A stretch of 64,000 nt of DNA from Spirochaetota bacterium. Its GTDB lineage: Bacteria; Spirochaetota; Brachyspiria; Brachyspirales; JACRPF01. This document shows positions 8,778 through 17,884 of this stretch, piece by piece. The notes beneath the pieces are model-generated. The model made no database searches. It was not told the DNA's origin and was given only the letters and a program-made list of their open reading frames with translations. The stretch is from contig JBBTBY010000007.1 in the NCBI GenBank assembly GCA_038043445.1, positions 1 through 64,000 on the forward strand, in the 5' to 3' direction. How positions within the stretch are numbered: position 1 is the stretch's first letter; every line of letters starts with the position of its first letter. The translations under genes and the position numbers were made by a program.

Positions 8778-9812
8778 TCAGAACGTCCATGACACCTGTG
8801 CGCTCATTGAAAGCGAACCATTGCCGTCGACCGAAGGCATGACCGTAAGCGAAAGGGGCGTTCCATCGGTCTCCGGTGCGAACCCCATGGTAGCGAGGGC
8901 GGTCACGGCAATACCGGTCGCGGCACATGCACCGAAGTAGAGAAAATACAGCCGGTAATCAGGGAGCATGAATCGCGCCATGGATAACGCAAAAAACCCT
9001 GTGACAAGCCCTGTCGCGCCGCCGAGCGATGTGAGCCACACCCGTGCCGATGACCATTTGAGCGCGTCATGGAGGAACCAGGACCCGATCGCGGCACCGT
9101 CCGCGATAAGGTTCACGGCAAGGAGCGTGCAGGGATTAATCCACTGCGAAGACAATACCCCAAGGCCGGCAAAGAACAGCCCCCAGGCATAGCCGTTGAC
9201 CAGGAGGGAATATCTCCCCGCGGAATAATAGTCGTCATTGCATGTGGCGATGATGGCGAGATAGCGCGCCGCAAGCGATGTGATCGACATGGTAGCAGGC
9301 ACCATCATGATGGAACCGAACGATATATTAGGAAGCAGTACTACATCGACGGCAAGCGTATGCATGGCCACGGCCGAAGAAAAGAACTCTATCGCGAGCA
9401 TTTTCCCGAACGGCATGGGGTAGCGGAGCGTGGATACTATCGAGGTCAGCACGCCGGCACTCACACCGGCAAGCCCTATCCCCGCGACGAGTGACGGGTC
9501 GGCCCAGTAGTCCACCGCTGAAAGAACGGCCTCAAATGATATGACATGCGCCAGGATGTTACCCGTGTAGAAAAGGAAGAGCCCGCTGTCATCGCGGAGC
9601 GAATAGAGCAGACGGCGTTCCTCTATATCGCGCCGTATGCGCTTCGCCTGCTCCGCTTCATGCGGCGTGTTCGGCGCCGCAAGGACACCCCCCGCAAAGC
9701 GATATGCGTTGGTATTATCATGTGCGGCGTACGCCTCGAGCATTTCCGTGTAGTTCGTACCTGCGTACGCGAGAGCAGCGGCAAGCACCATGAGCGTGAT
9801 CATTCGTTCCAT
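8778..9812 (-). CDS. Exported polytopic membrane protein of unknown function
   Basis: 344 residues with a strong start: AAGGAGGT lies just upstream. A cleavable-looking signal (ends near ALAYAG) is followed by about 60 residues of charged sequence that reads like helical repeats, then six to eight hydrophobic spans rich in Gly, Ala and Ser (about 80-305). The last 30 residues turn polar with alternating hydrophobics and end in SAQVSWTF, like the final strand of an outer-membrane beta-barrel. I do not recognise the family. It lies between the mrdA promoter and a LuxR-type regulator on the same strand. Confidence 0.65.
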   Translation of the reverse strand: MERMITLMVLAAALAYAGTNYTEMLEAYAAHDNTNAYRFAGGVLAAPNTPHEAEQAKRIRRDIEERRLLYSLRDDSGLFLFYTGNILAHVISFEAVLSAVDYWADPSLVAGIGLAGVSAGVLTSIVSTLRYPMPFGKMLAIEFFSSAVAMHTLAVDVVLLPNISFGSIMMVPATMSITSLAARYLAIIATCNDDYYSAGRYSLLVNGYAWGLFFAGLGVLSSQWINPCTLLAVNLIADGAAIGSWFLHDALKWSSARVWLTSLGGATGLVTGFFALSMARFMLPDYRLYFLYFGACAATGIAVTALATMGFAPETDGTPLSLTVMPSVDGNGSLSMSAQVSWTF

Positions 9813-9902
9813 CGGGAACCTCCTTGTCAGCGGTCTTTCCCCGCGACAAGGATATTCTAACAGCGGACGCCCCGAGTGTCTTGTTATAGATATAACATTT
9901 CG

Positions 9903-10802
9903 TCAGAACACGAGATTGAGCATTTTTACGCGTGAATTCACGCCTGTTTTCTGATAGACCGCGGATATCTGGTTGAGCACTACCTGATGCCCCTTGCCCT
10001 GCACATCGGCTATTTCCTTAGCGTTGTACCCTTCCGCAAGGAGGGTGATTATCTGATACTCCGTCCGTGTTATCCCATACCGCTCTTTCAGCGCGCCTTC
10101 ATCGATGGTCTTTTTCTCCCGTACACGCACCCCGAAGAGCCGGTAATCATGGAGAAGGTACGGTATGCTGAAGCGGATGTTCAGGATGTTCCAGAAGCAG
10201 TAGTACAGCGCACAGGCAAGCGAGAACAGCGCATTATCCGTGACGAGAAAGAAGACCGCGGGCGGGAACATGACAATGACCCATACCGTCGCGGCGGTTA
10301 TCCCCTTTCGTATGGACTTGAGGAATATCTTCCCCCGGTTCATGAATGTGAACACATTTATAGCGAGCAGCGCACAGATGAACATCGCGTTCATGAATGA
10401 TTTGCCGCGCGGGATCAGCGGTTCGGAGAGCATGTTCCCCGCGACCTGCAGCGCCATATAGACGAAAGATGCGCCGATAAGCAATGCGATATGCTGCGGC
10501 CGTATCGCCCGCCGGATAAGTATGAACGCGGCAATGACAAGAAGGGCGAGTGCCGACGGGGTAGCGGCGGCTATCACCGCCTCATAGACAAGGACAGCGG
10601 CCGGTGAGAATGCGGCGCCGGCGGCGCGGGCGTAGGCGAATGAACCGTCGAGGAGCATGAGTACCGAGAATGCGATATTCGCCAGGAGATACATCCGCAG
10701 GAACGATATCCGATATTTTCTCATAAGGAGCGAAAGCACGACGATACCGCCGAAGCCGGCGAGCATCGAGAGAACATAAATAAAGAACACCACGTGTACC
10801 AT
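9903..10802 (-). CDS. Membrane-anchored LuxR-type transcription regulator
   Basis: 299 residues. About seven membrane spans fill residues 1-215; the C-terminal 65 residues form a LuxR/GerE helix-turn-helix (TRTEYQIITLLAEGYNAKEIA, then VVLNQISAVYQKTGVNSRVK). The layout, a seven-span sensor with a cytoplasmic LuxR domain and no receiver, suggests direct signalling from membrane to DNA. The ATG has no Shine-Dalgarno; instead TTGACG-17-TAAACT ends 6 bases before it, so the message is probably leaderless. An inverted repeat over the -35 may be an operator. Possible targets are the exported protein downstream or the divergent serine hydrolase. Confidence 0.8.
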   Translation of the reverse strand: MVHVVFFIYVLSMLAGFGGIVVLSLLMRKYRISFLRMYLLANIAFSVLMLLDGSFAYARAAGAAFSPAAVLVYEAVIAAATPSALALLVIAAFILIRRAIRPQHIALLIGASFVYMALQVAGNMLSEPLIPRGKSFMNAMFICALLAINVFTFMNRGKIFLKSIRKGITAATVWVIVMFPPAVFFLVTDNALFSLACALYYCFWNILNIRFSIPYLLHDYRLFGVRVREKKTIDEGALKERYGITRTEYQIITLLAEGYNAKEIADVQGKGHQVVLNQISAVYQKTGVNSRVKMLNLVF

Positions 10803-10808
10803 GCCGGA

Positions 10809-10844
10809 AGTTTATCATGGAACGAGCCCCACGTCAAAATGACG
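10809..10844 (-). promoter_or_regulatory. Leaderless-type promoter with overlapping inverted repeat
   Basis: Minus strand TTGACG (10837-10832), 17 bases, TAAACT (10814-10809), then 6 bases to the ATG at 10802. CGTCA-aaa-TGACG at 10832-10844 overlaps the -35 and could bind a repressor, perhaps the LuxR protein itself. Confidence 0.6.
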
Positions 10845-10937
10845 GATCATTATAGTTATAATATTGCCAAAACCGCTCCCTGAAGATACTATCTGCGATA
10901 TACGCGATCATATCGCACGGCAACAAGGAGAACATCG

Positions 10938-12788
10938 ATGAGAACACCCACCGCAGCGACACCGCTTCTTCGCGTCCTCCGTATTGCCGCATGCACCGGC
11001 ATAGCGATACTATCGCTGCGCTGCAGCACGTTCAAACAAGACCATACCGCCGTCAACGCCGTTCCGGCGGATACATCCTTCGCTGATGCGATACGCGGTC
11101 TCGATACTGCAATGACGGAAGCAATGTCCCGCTTTCAGCTCCGTGCGGCGGCGGTCGCAGTAGTGAATACCGACGGCGTTCTCTACGCCAAAACATGGGG
11201 GCAGCGTACCGTGAACGGCGGTGCCGTGGACGATAGAACGCATTTTCGCCTGGGCTCCATCTCAAAAACGCTCACCGCCATCGGTATCATGCGGCTTGTG
11301 GAGCAGAAAAAGCTCGCGCTCGATGATGCGATCACGGACCATCTCCCCGGAATGGTGCTCCGCGACACATCCGGAAAACCAGTGCGCATAACGGTTCGCG
11401 CGCTCTTAAGCCATCACGCGGGGGTAACGAGCGATCTCTATGACGGGCTCGTCGGGTGCAGTGAAACACGGAGCGAAAGCATGTCATCGATATCCCGGCG
11501 TCCGCTCTGTTTTCAGCCGGGCACGGCGATGAAATACTCGAATATCGGCTACATGATTCTCGGTCTTCTCATCGAACGCATAAGCGGACGTACGTTCGAG
11601 GATTATATGCGCGACGAAGTGCTCCGTCCGATCGGCATGGGGCGAGCGTCATATCGCTTCTCCGATGATATCGCATCGAACTCAGTAATGCCGTGGCTCG
11701 ACGACGGAACGCCGATACCGCAGTACGCCATACGCGATGTCCCGGCGGGCAATTGCAGCGCCACACTTTCCGATCTCGCCGCGTACCTTTCATGGCTTGT
11801 CGCTGCCGGAGAAAGGCCCGGCCCGATTCGTGCATCATCGCTCTCTGAGACGATGCGCGAACAGTATCCTGATACTGCGGATCATGTCTATATCAACGCC
11901 CGCTTGGGATTGAGCTGGTTCCTCGACTACTACCGCTTTCCGCCGGATTTCGACTACGGCCAGGTGTCGCATGCCGGCGCGCTCAACGGTTTCGAGAACG
12001 AGATAGTCTTCAATCCCGAAGAGGGCATCGGCATCGTCGTCCTCACCGCCGAAAATTCGGCGGAACTCGACAAGGGCGAGGTTGCGAAGATGTGGGTGGT
12101 CGGCAATACGTTCGGGAAATTCCTGACCGCGCAGAAAAAGCGGAACACACTTCGTGCGGCGACGAAACGCGAACGCGTGCGCACGCATCGTCCGTTCAAT
12201 GTCGTGTATCGTCCGCCTGCCGAGGGGATGTATGCGTTATTCGGCATCGCAATGAACGTCCGACGGACGGGGATGCTTCATTCCGTACAGCTTGCCGGAT
12301 ACGAACTTTCACTTGCCGCCGGGTCGAACGGGATATTCGCACCGCGGTATCACTTCCTCTGCATCCCGCTCGACCCCGCACCGTTCATCGGTGCCGACGG
12401 ACTTACCATGGGGTTCACGGAGGAGCACGGCGCAGAGCATCTTGCCGTGCACTGGCGCTTCGGCACATCGACGTTCATGAACATGGCGGAGCGGGTAAAG
12501 CCGTACGCAATACCGGATGCCTGGAAAAAGCGCATCGGGGAATGGCAGCTCATACGCGGCGAGCGCATCGATAATTTCATGTGTGTCTATCTCCCGCGGA
12601 CGAAACGCTTCGTCTGCGAACTGAGGAACGGCTTCCTCCTCATACGGCCCGAGCCGTCGCGGCTTGAATTCATACTCACGCCGGAGAACGATTCACGGGC
12701 CGTCATTGCGGGAACCGGGGAGCGGCTTCTTATCGAGGACGGCATCGCTGATTTTATGGGTTTGCAATTCCGGTTGCCGGGCAGGTAG
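10938..12788 (+). CDS. Beta-lactamase-family serine hydrolase, probable lipoprotein
   Basis: 616 residues. The start has AAGGAG 9 bases upstream. The N-terminal signal ends at LSLRC29, an atypical lipobox of the loose spirochaetal kind. Residues 45-400 are a class C beta-lactamase/DD-peptidase-like domain with S107-I-S-K110 and a YSN motif near 200, plus an HAG segment near 345 in the place of the third motif. The remaining 200 residues are beta-rich and match nothing I know; such tails are usual in large periplasmic serine hydrolases. Substrate unknown: peptidoglycan peptides, D-amino esters or lactones are all possible. It is convergent with the AraC gene at 12801. Confidence 0.85.
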   Translation: MRTPTAATPLLRVLRIAACTGIAILSLRCSTFKQDHTAVNAVPADTSFADAIRGLDTAMTEAMSRFQLRAAAVAVVNTDGVLYAKTWGQRTVNGGAVDDRTHFRLGSISKTLTAIGIMRLVEQKKLALDDAITDHLPGMVLRDTSGKPVRITVRALLSHHAGVTSDLYDGLVGCSETRSESMSSISRRPLCFQPGTAMKYSNIGYMILGLLIERISGRTFEDYMRDEVLRPIGMGRASYRFSDDIASNSVMPWLDDGTPIPQYAIRDVPAGNCSATLSDLAAYLSWLVAAGERPGPIRASSLSETMREQYPDTADHVYINARLGLSWFLDYYRFPPDFDYGQVSHAGALNGFENEIVFNPEEGIGIVVLTAENSAELDKGEVAKMWVVGNTFGKFLTAQKKRNTLRAATKRERVRTHRPFNVVYRPPAEGMYALFGIAMNVRRTGMLHSVQLAGYELSLAAGSNGIFAPRYHFLCIPLDPAPFIGADGLTMGFTEEHGAEHLAVHWRFGTSTFMNMAERVKPYAIPDAWKKRIGEWQLIRGERIDNFMCVYLPRTKRFVCELRNGFLLIRPEPSRLEFILTPENDSRAVIAGTGERLLIEDGIADFMGLQFRLPGR

Positions 12789-12800
12789 ATGCGGCTGTCA

Positions 12801-13634
12801 TTACGGCGTAAGCCGCTTTGCGTTCTGCTTCTGATATGCCTTGGGCGTTGTGCCGGTCGCCTTGCGGAACGCCGAGGAAAAATAGCTCTGATTCGCATAG
12901 CCGCATTCGAAGGCAATGTCGGTAACGGAAAGCGATGACGCTTCGAGGAGCCGCTTTGCACGCTCCATCTTCCGTGCTATGACATAGTCGGTGAACGTCA
13001 TACCGGTCTTCTCTTTGAACAGATGCACGAAACGGCTCGGGCTCACCCCGGTGCTCTTTGCGACAGCCTCGACACGCACCGCCCCGGCTATGGTCGATTC
13101 GATAGCCTGCATCGCTTTGACTATCTTCGGGTTGGTAATGCCGCGTGTGCGTTCGCGCAGATCGATCATATCGCGTTCGCGGGCGGTGTACACGCCGAGG
13201 AGCGTGAGCGCCGTACGGGCGGCGGCGAATACGCGCGCATCGACGGGGGAAAGCGAGCGGAATGCCGCGGCCGTCCTCGGATAACGGGGGAGCGCACCCT
13301 TCATGCGGAAGGGACCGAAGAAGAACGCACCGTCGTATCCGTTCGCGCCGAAGACGGGAACAACGAGTTCAGCGACGTTCGCATGACAGGTCTTGATGAA
13401 CGGCACCCTCGTCTTCTGCGCACGCACGATGACCGCATCGATATCATCCGCGATGCAGCGCCGCGACTGCCCGATCTTTTTCACCTGTGAGCAGAACGCG
13501 CAGGTGTGCGTGTAGTATTCCTGGGGGACGCTCGCATCGTACTGCACATCGCCGGGTTTGTAGATGACCGGATGACGCGAAAGCACCGTGAATGAGCGAA
13601 GAAGCGGTACCAGGCGTTTGGTGAGCGAAGCCAT
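12801..13634 (-). CDS. AraC-family regulator with PocR-type sensor domain
   Basis: 277 residues. The N-terminal part (about 20-150) is a PocR-like ligand or metal-binding domain, with cysteines in THTCAFCSQ, RRCIADD and KTCHANV. The C-terminal 100 residues carry two helix-turn-helix motifs (VEAVAKSTGVSPSRFVHLFKEKTG and VTDIAFECGYANQSYFSSAFRKATG) with the usual P-x-x-Y ending. It is divergent from the tandem FAD oxidoreductases at 13833 and probably controls them. There is no Shine-Dalgarno: TATACT ends 6 bases before the ATG, so a leaderless message is likely. Confidence 0.88.
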   Translation of the reverse strand: MASLTKRLVPLLRSFTVLSRHPVIYKPGDVQYDASVPQEYYTHTCAFCSQVKKIGQSRRCIADDIDAVIVRAQKTRVPFIKTCHANVAELVVPVFGANGYDGAFFFGPFRMKGALPRYPRTAAAFRSLSPVDARVFAAARTALTLLGVYTARERDMIDLRERTRGITNPKIVKAMQAIESTIAGAVRVEAVAKSTGVSPSRFVHLFKEKTGMTFTDYVIARKMERAKRLLEASSLSVTDIAFECGYANQSYFSSAFRKATGTTPKAYQKQNAKRLTP

Positions 13635-13640
13635 GGAGAG

Positions 13641-13668
13641 AGTATATCATGGCATAAAAATCGTACAA
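13641..13668 (-). promoter_or_regulatory. Leaderless-type promoter of the PocR-AraC gene
   Basis: Minus strand TTGTAC (13668-13663), 16 bases, TATACT (13646-13641), then CTCTCC and the ATG at 13634. The expected start of transcription falls on or next to the A of the ATG. Confidence 0.6.
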
Positions 13669-13832
13669 TAATGCCGCATACAGCATCATTTTAAATGAAT
13701 TCCAGCACTATCGGCTATAGTATGCCGTGCATGGAAGCATTATATTCATGGCAGATCTGAACGCGGAGGGAACGATGGCATCGATGATACACTGTACAGT
13801 ACCTATTGGTGCACATAAGAGCGGAGGAAAAC

Positions 13833-15131
13833 ATGGATAGAACGATACAGGAAACCGCACGCACAACACCCGTCGGCGGCGACTTTGATGTGATCGTGGC
13901 CGGCGGAGGTCCTGCCGGATTTGCCGCTGCGGTAAGCGCCGCACGCGAAGGGGCGAAGACACTCCTCCTTGAACAGACCGGGGCTGTCGGCGGCATAGCC
14001 ACGTCAGGCCTCATGAGCCACTGGGCGGGCAGTGCGGATTCCTCCATACTGAAAGAGATTTATGACCGTTCGACACAGCCCGGCCCCGAGGAGAAATTCC
14101 CCCATCGCGGCACGATAAATCCTGAGCGGTTAAAATTCATCATGCTGGAAATGCTTTTCGAAGCGAAGGTCGATGTTCTCCTTTATACGTTCGTTTCGGA
14201 CGTCGTAAAGGAGGGGGATGCGGTACGCGGCGTCATCGTCGAGAATAAATCGGGGCGAAATGCATATACCGCGAAGACCGTCATCGATGCAACCGGAGAC
14301 GGCGATGTTGCCGCACGCGCAGGAGCCGCATTCCAGAAGGGACGCGAGGGCGACGGCAAGATGCAGCCGGTGACCATCATGTTCAAGATAGGCAGTGTTG
14401 ACTATGCACGCGCAGTGTTCCCCGGCGGCTTCGAGGACAATCGCGAAATACCGAAGGGCAACGTGCAGGATCTCTCTCGCGCCGCACTCCCCTTCCCTGC
14501 AGGACATACGCTGCTCTATCAATCGTCGCTTCCCGGCATCGTTACCGTCAATATGACGAATTACATCGGCATAGACGGGACGAATGCGGCGGACCTGACG
14601 AAGGCGGAATACGAATGCCGCAAGCAGATGGACCCGATAGTGAGATTTCTCCGCGAGAATGTCCCGGGCTATGAACACTGCTTCATTGTGTCGACAGCGT
14701 CGCTCATCGGCGTACGCGAGACGAGGCATGTGCTCGGTGAATACACGCTGACGGAGGATGACATTCTCGCAGCGCGCGTCTTCGATGACTGGGTGGTGCT
14801 CCGCGCAAAGTTCAATTTCGATATCCATAATATCGACGGCCCCGGACTTGATAAACACGGGGCGCAGAAACATTTCCCGAACATCTCCGGCTATTCGATA
14901 CCGTATCGCTCCCTCGTGCCGAAAACGATAGACGGGCTTCTTCTCGCGGGGCGCTGCATATCCGGTACGCACAAAGCACATTCGAATTACCGCGTCATGC
15001 CGATATGCGCTGCGATGGGAGAAGCGGCCGGTATCGCGGGCGCTCTCGCCGCGAAGAAAGGCATCGCGGTACGGAACGTCGATGTCTCTCAGATACAGAC
15101 CATTCTCAATGCGCGCGGCATACATCTCTAA
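13833..15131 (+). CDS. FAD-dependent oxidoreductase (FAD_oxidored family), first of a tandem pair
   Basis: 432 residues from the ATG at 13833, which has GGAGGAAA 3-8 bases upstream; an upstream TTG in frame at 13806 is less likely. The FAD Rossmann motif VAGGGPAGFAAA lies near residues 22-33 and the E of LLLEQTGAVGG is the ribose-binding acid. Downstream are TVIDATGDGDVAARAG and the C-terminal LLLAGRCISGTHKAHSNYRVM segment, both hallmarks of this family. It has no signal peptide, so it acts in the cytoplasm. Substrate unknown; the family often sits in sugar and polysaccharide catabolic loci. The paralogue at 15141 follows by 9 bases. Confidence 0.85.
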   Translation: MDRTIQETARTTPVGGDFDVIVAGGGPAGFAAAVSAAREGAKTLLLEQTGAVGGIATSGLMSHWAGSADSSILKEIYDRSTQPGPEEKFPHRGTINPERLKFIMLEMLFEAKVDVLLYTFVSDVVKEGDAVRGVIVENKSGRNAYTAKTVIDATGDGDVAARAGAAFQKGREGDGKMQPVTIMFKIGSVDYARAVFPGGFEDNREIPKGNVQDLSRAALPFPAGHTLLYQSSLPGIVTVNMTNYIGIDGTNAADLTKAEYECRKQMDPIVRFLRENVPGYEHCFIVSTASLIGVRETRHVLGEYTLTEDDILAARVFDDWVVLRAKFNFDIHNIDGPGLDKHGAQKHFPNISGYSIPYRSLVPKTIDGLLLAGRCISGTHKAHSNYRVMPICAAMGEAAGIAGALAAKKGIAVRNVDVSQIQTILNARGIHL

Positions 15132-15140
15132 GGACGGGAT

Positions 15141-16481
15141 ATGAAAAGCTCAAAACGTACGGCTGAAAAGAAGATCACGACCGCAGGTGAATACGATATC
15201 ATCGTTGTCGGCGGCGGACCGGCCGGTGTATCAGCGGCATTCGCGGCGTCACGTCGCGGGATGAAGACGCTTATCGTCGAGCAGTTCAACTGCCTGGGCG
15301 GCATAGCGACCGCGGGCGGGCACGGGCACATCTGCCTCTATTCATCGAGCGGTACGGGAGAACGTGTCGTCGGGGGCGTTATCCATGAGATATCGAAACG
15401 CACGGCGGACGCAGGATACGGCGTGGTGAATAACTCATCCTCCGATTTTGAGATAGAGGGGATGAAGTGTACACTGGAAAAGATCGCCGAGGAAACGAAG
15501 ACCGACGTGCTCTACTATACACAATTCGCTGACGCTGTCGTGGAGAAGGGGGCGGTGACCGGTGTCATCGTCCAGAACAAATCGGGAAGGTCAGCCTATC
15601 GCGCGAAACGTATCATCGACTGCACCGGCGACGGGGATGTTGCCGCACGCGCCGGCTGCGGTTTTGATATGGGCGACGAGGAAACAGGTCATTGTCAGCC
15701 GGTAACACTCATGTTCACGATAGGCGGCGTCGATCACGAGAAGGTGAAGGCGTTCCGCGGTGGTGATTATAAATTGCAGCGCGTATGGGAAGAGGCGCAG
15801 AAGAACGGCGATATGCGGCCGTTCCAAAACGTGATAATGGGGTGGTGGTGGACGCCCACACGGCCCGACCAGATCGGTGTGAATTTCACCCATATCAATT
15901 TCATCGATTCGACGAAAGCCGAGGACCTTACTAAAGCGACGATAGAGGGAAGAAAGCAGGCGTATGAATCGATAGCCGTGTATCGGAAATACATACCCGG
16001 CATGGAGCACTGTTATATGGTATCGACGCCGAACACCGTCGGTGCCCGCGAATCGAGACGCATCCATGGACTGAACACGCTCACGCGGGAACATGTCGTT
16101 ACACAGGCGACATTCGATGATTCCATCGGATACGGGTCGTTCTTCATCGACATTCACGGCACCACGGGGCCGGGCATGGACGCGAAAGTGTGGAACCCGC
16201 CGAAGGGATTCAAGTATCAGATACCGTACGGCATCATCGTGCCGAAAGATGTGGATAATCTTTTCGTCGCGGGGCGCTGTGCAAGCGCCACGCACGAAGC
16301 GCTCGGAAGCCTTCGCGTCATGCCGCAATGCGGCGTCATGGGCGAAGCGGCGGGAACAGCGGCGGTGCTTTCTATTGAGAAGAACATCGCTCCAAAAAAT
16401 ATCGATGTGAGAGCATTGCAGGGAATGCTTCGGGAGCAGAAGTGCATTGTGGATGAGAGTGATATAGCAAGGTACGCCTGA
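15141..16481 (+). CDS. FAD-dependent oxidoreductase (FAD_oxidored family), second of a tandem pair
   Basis: 446 residues, clearly homologous to the previous gene (shared RxxDCTGDGDVAARAG and LFVAGRCASATHEALGSLRVM motifs), so the pair arose by duplication. The FAD motif VVGGGPAGVSAAFAAS lies near 22-37. Aromatic-rich GWWWTPTRPDQ (about 235) distinguishes it from its partner and may shape a different substrate pocket. The ATG follows AGGACGGG. The two proteins may form a heteromer or act in sequence. The pair is probably controlled by the divergent AraC-PocR protein. No terminator is obvious, but a 30-bp perfect palindrome lies 57 bases downstream. Confidence 0.85.
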   Translation: MKSSKRTAEKKITTAGEYDIIVVGGGPAGVSAAFAASRRGMKTLIVEQFNCLGGIATAGGHGHICLYSSSGTGERVVGGVIHEISKRTADAGYGVVNNSSSDFEIEGMKCTLEKIAEETKTDVLYYTQFADAVVEKGAVTGVIVQNKSGRSAYRAKRIIDCTGDGDVAARAGCGFDMGDEETGHCQPVTLMFTIGGVDHEKVKAFRGGDYKLQRVWEEAQKNGDMRPFQNVIMGWWWTPTRPDQIGVNFTHINFIDSTKAEDLTKATIEGRKQAYESIAVYRKYIPGMEHCYMVSTPNTVGARESRRIHGLNTLTREHVVTQATFDDSIGYGSFFIDIHGTTGPGMDAKVWNPPKGFKYQIPYGIIVPKDVDNLFVAGRCASATHEALGSLRVMPQCGVMGEAAGTAAVLSIEKNIAPKNIDVRALQGMLREQKCIVDESDIARYA

Positions 16482-16537
16482 CACGATACCATTCTCTGCG
16501 GCCGCAGAACGCATACATGAGATCGGTGCGATAAAGA

Positions 16538-16567
16538 GAGAACAAGGGGTCATGACCCCTTGTTCTC
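16538..16567. repeat. 30-bp perfect palindrome (AACAAGGGG family, copy 1)
   Basis: GAGAACAAGGGGTCA at 16538-16552 is followed at once by its reverse complement (16553-16567). Copy 2 at 21979-22006 shares the arms but has a CTTAAG core. It lies in the 220-base gap between the FAD oxidoreductase and the esterase. Few T follow on either strand, so it is a poor terminator. The rest of the gap shows only a single DnaA-box-like TTATCCATA near 16667. Confidence 0.7.
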
Positions 16568-16701
16568 AGCGATTCTGCTGATGTTTTCATGATCGTGTTC
16601 CCATCAATGCAAAAGGTCGGTATTTTCGCGACGATCTGGTATTGCAAACAACGCATCGTGCAGTATTATCCATATATCGTAATGATCATACGGAGGATCC
16701 C

Positions 16702-17823
16702 ATGCCCCGCTTCATGTGCATGTATATGGTTTCAGTGTTCGTCCTGTGTGCAGCCGATGCGCCGAAAACGATAGCCGACCGCCTTCGCGCCGACGATGCC
16801 GACAAGGACGGCACGGTAACGAAAAGCGAATTCAAAGGCCCGCCGCAGATCTTCGAGCGATTTGACAAGAACAGCGACGGTGTCATCGATGCAGCCGAGC
16901 TTGATGCCCTCAAGAACATCCCCTTCGGTACGAATGCCCGCGGAACGAATGACGGCCGTCCTATGCCCGACCGCTTCGAGCGCACGGACCGAGCCCCGAT
17001 GGCAATGCCGGATACGATAGAATATGTGCGCGATGTGGAATATGGGAAAGGCGGAGCAGTATCGCTCAAACTCGATTACATACGCCCGAAAGAAAGGAAG
17101 TCGTCGCTTCCCGCGATAGTGTTCATTCACGGCGGCGGCTGGAAGAGCGGCGACAAAGCACAGCCGATAAGGAATCTCGTCCCGTTCGCGACGAACGGAT
17201 ATTTCTGCGCATCCATTAATTATCGCCTTACCGACGAAGCGCAATTCCCCGCACAGATCGAAGACTGCAAATGCGCAATGCGCTATCTCCGTGCGAAGGC
17301 GAAAGAGCTCGGTATTGACGGCACACGCATCGGCGTCTGGGGGTCTTCCGCAGGCGGACATCTCGTCGCGCTCCTCGGCACATCCGGCGATGTGAAGGAG
17401 TTCGAAGGCACGGGCGGATGGCAGAACGAATCGAGCCGTGTTCAGGCCGTCGTCGATTTCTTCGGCCCGAGCGATCTTTTCACAATGGGTGACAGTCCAT
17501 CCTCAATGGACCACAATGCCCCTGATTCTCCGGAAGCGAAACTCATCGGCGGCGCGCTCAAAGAGAACAAGGCGAAGGCCGACAAGGCAAGCCCGATAAC
17601 GTATGTATCGAAGGACGACCCGCCCTTCCTCATCGTCCACGGCGATGTTGATAGAACGGTGCCGATGCAGCAGAGCGTGGTGTTCGAAGCCGCGCTCAAG
17701 AAAATGAATGTCGATGTTACGTTAAAGATAATGGCCGGGGAGGGGCATGGGTTCAAGTCGCGAGAGCCTAATGAGCTGGCGATGCGGTTTTTTGAGAGGG
17801 TGTTGAAGGGGAAAAAGGAATAA
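16702..17823 (+). CDS. Exported alpha/beta-hydrolase (esterase) with two EF-hands
   Basis: 373 residues from the ATG at 16702, which has GGAGG 5 bases upstream; a longer frame begins at 16642 without a good site. An N-terminal signal peptide contains a possible lipoprotein Cys at 16. Two EF-hand loops follow: DADKDGTVTKSEF (32-44) and DKNSDGVIDAAEL (55-67). Residues 100-373 are an acetyl-esterase-like fold: HGGGW oxyanion motif, GSSAGG nucleophile elbow, Asp in HGDVDRTVP and His in GEGHGF. Similar enzymes remove acetyl or feruloyl groups from plant polysaccharides. The EF-hands suggest calcium-dependent stability or dockerin-like docking. Substrate is not shown. Confidence 0.88.
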   Translation: MPRFMCMYMVSVFVLCAADAPKTIADRLRADDADKDGTVTKSEFKGPPQIFERFDKNSDGVIDAAELDALKNIPFGTNARGTNDGRPMPDRFERTDRAPMAMPDTIEYVRDVEYGKGGAVSLKLDYIRPKERKSSLPAIVFIHGGGWKSGDKAQPIRNLVPFATNGYFCASINYRLTDEAQFPAQIEDCKCAMRYLRAKAKELGIDGTRIGVWGSSAGGHLVALLGTSGDVKEFEGTGGWQNESSRVQAVVDFFGPSDLFTMGDSPSSMDHNAPDSPEAKLIGGALKENKAKADKASPITYVSKDDPPFLIVHGDVDRTVPMQQSVVFEAALKKMNVDVTLKIMAGEGHGFKSREPNELAMRFFERVLKGKKE

Positions 17824-17884
17824 CATCTATCCCCTCAGGGAACGGCATCATATATTTATGCAATAATAGACCATTTCGCTTCCC

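Noticed and set aside
16642-16701. Longer start for the EF-hand esterase
   Set aside because: The extra 20 residues would precede the signal peptide, and the ATG at 16702 has a perfect GGAGG.
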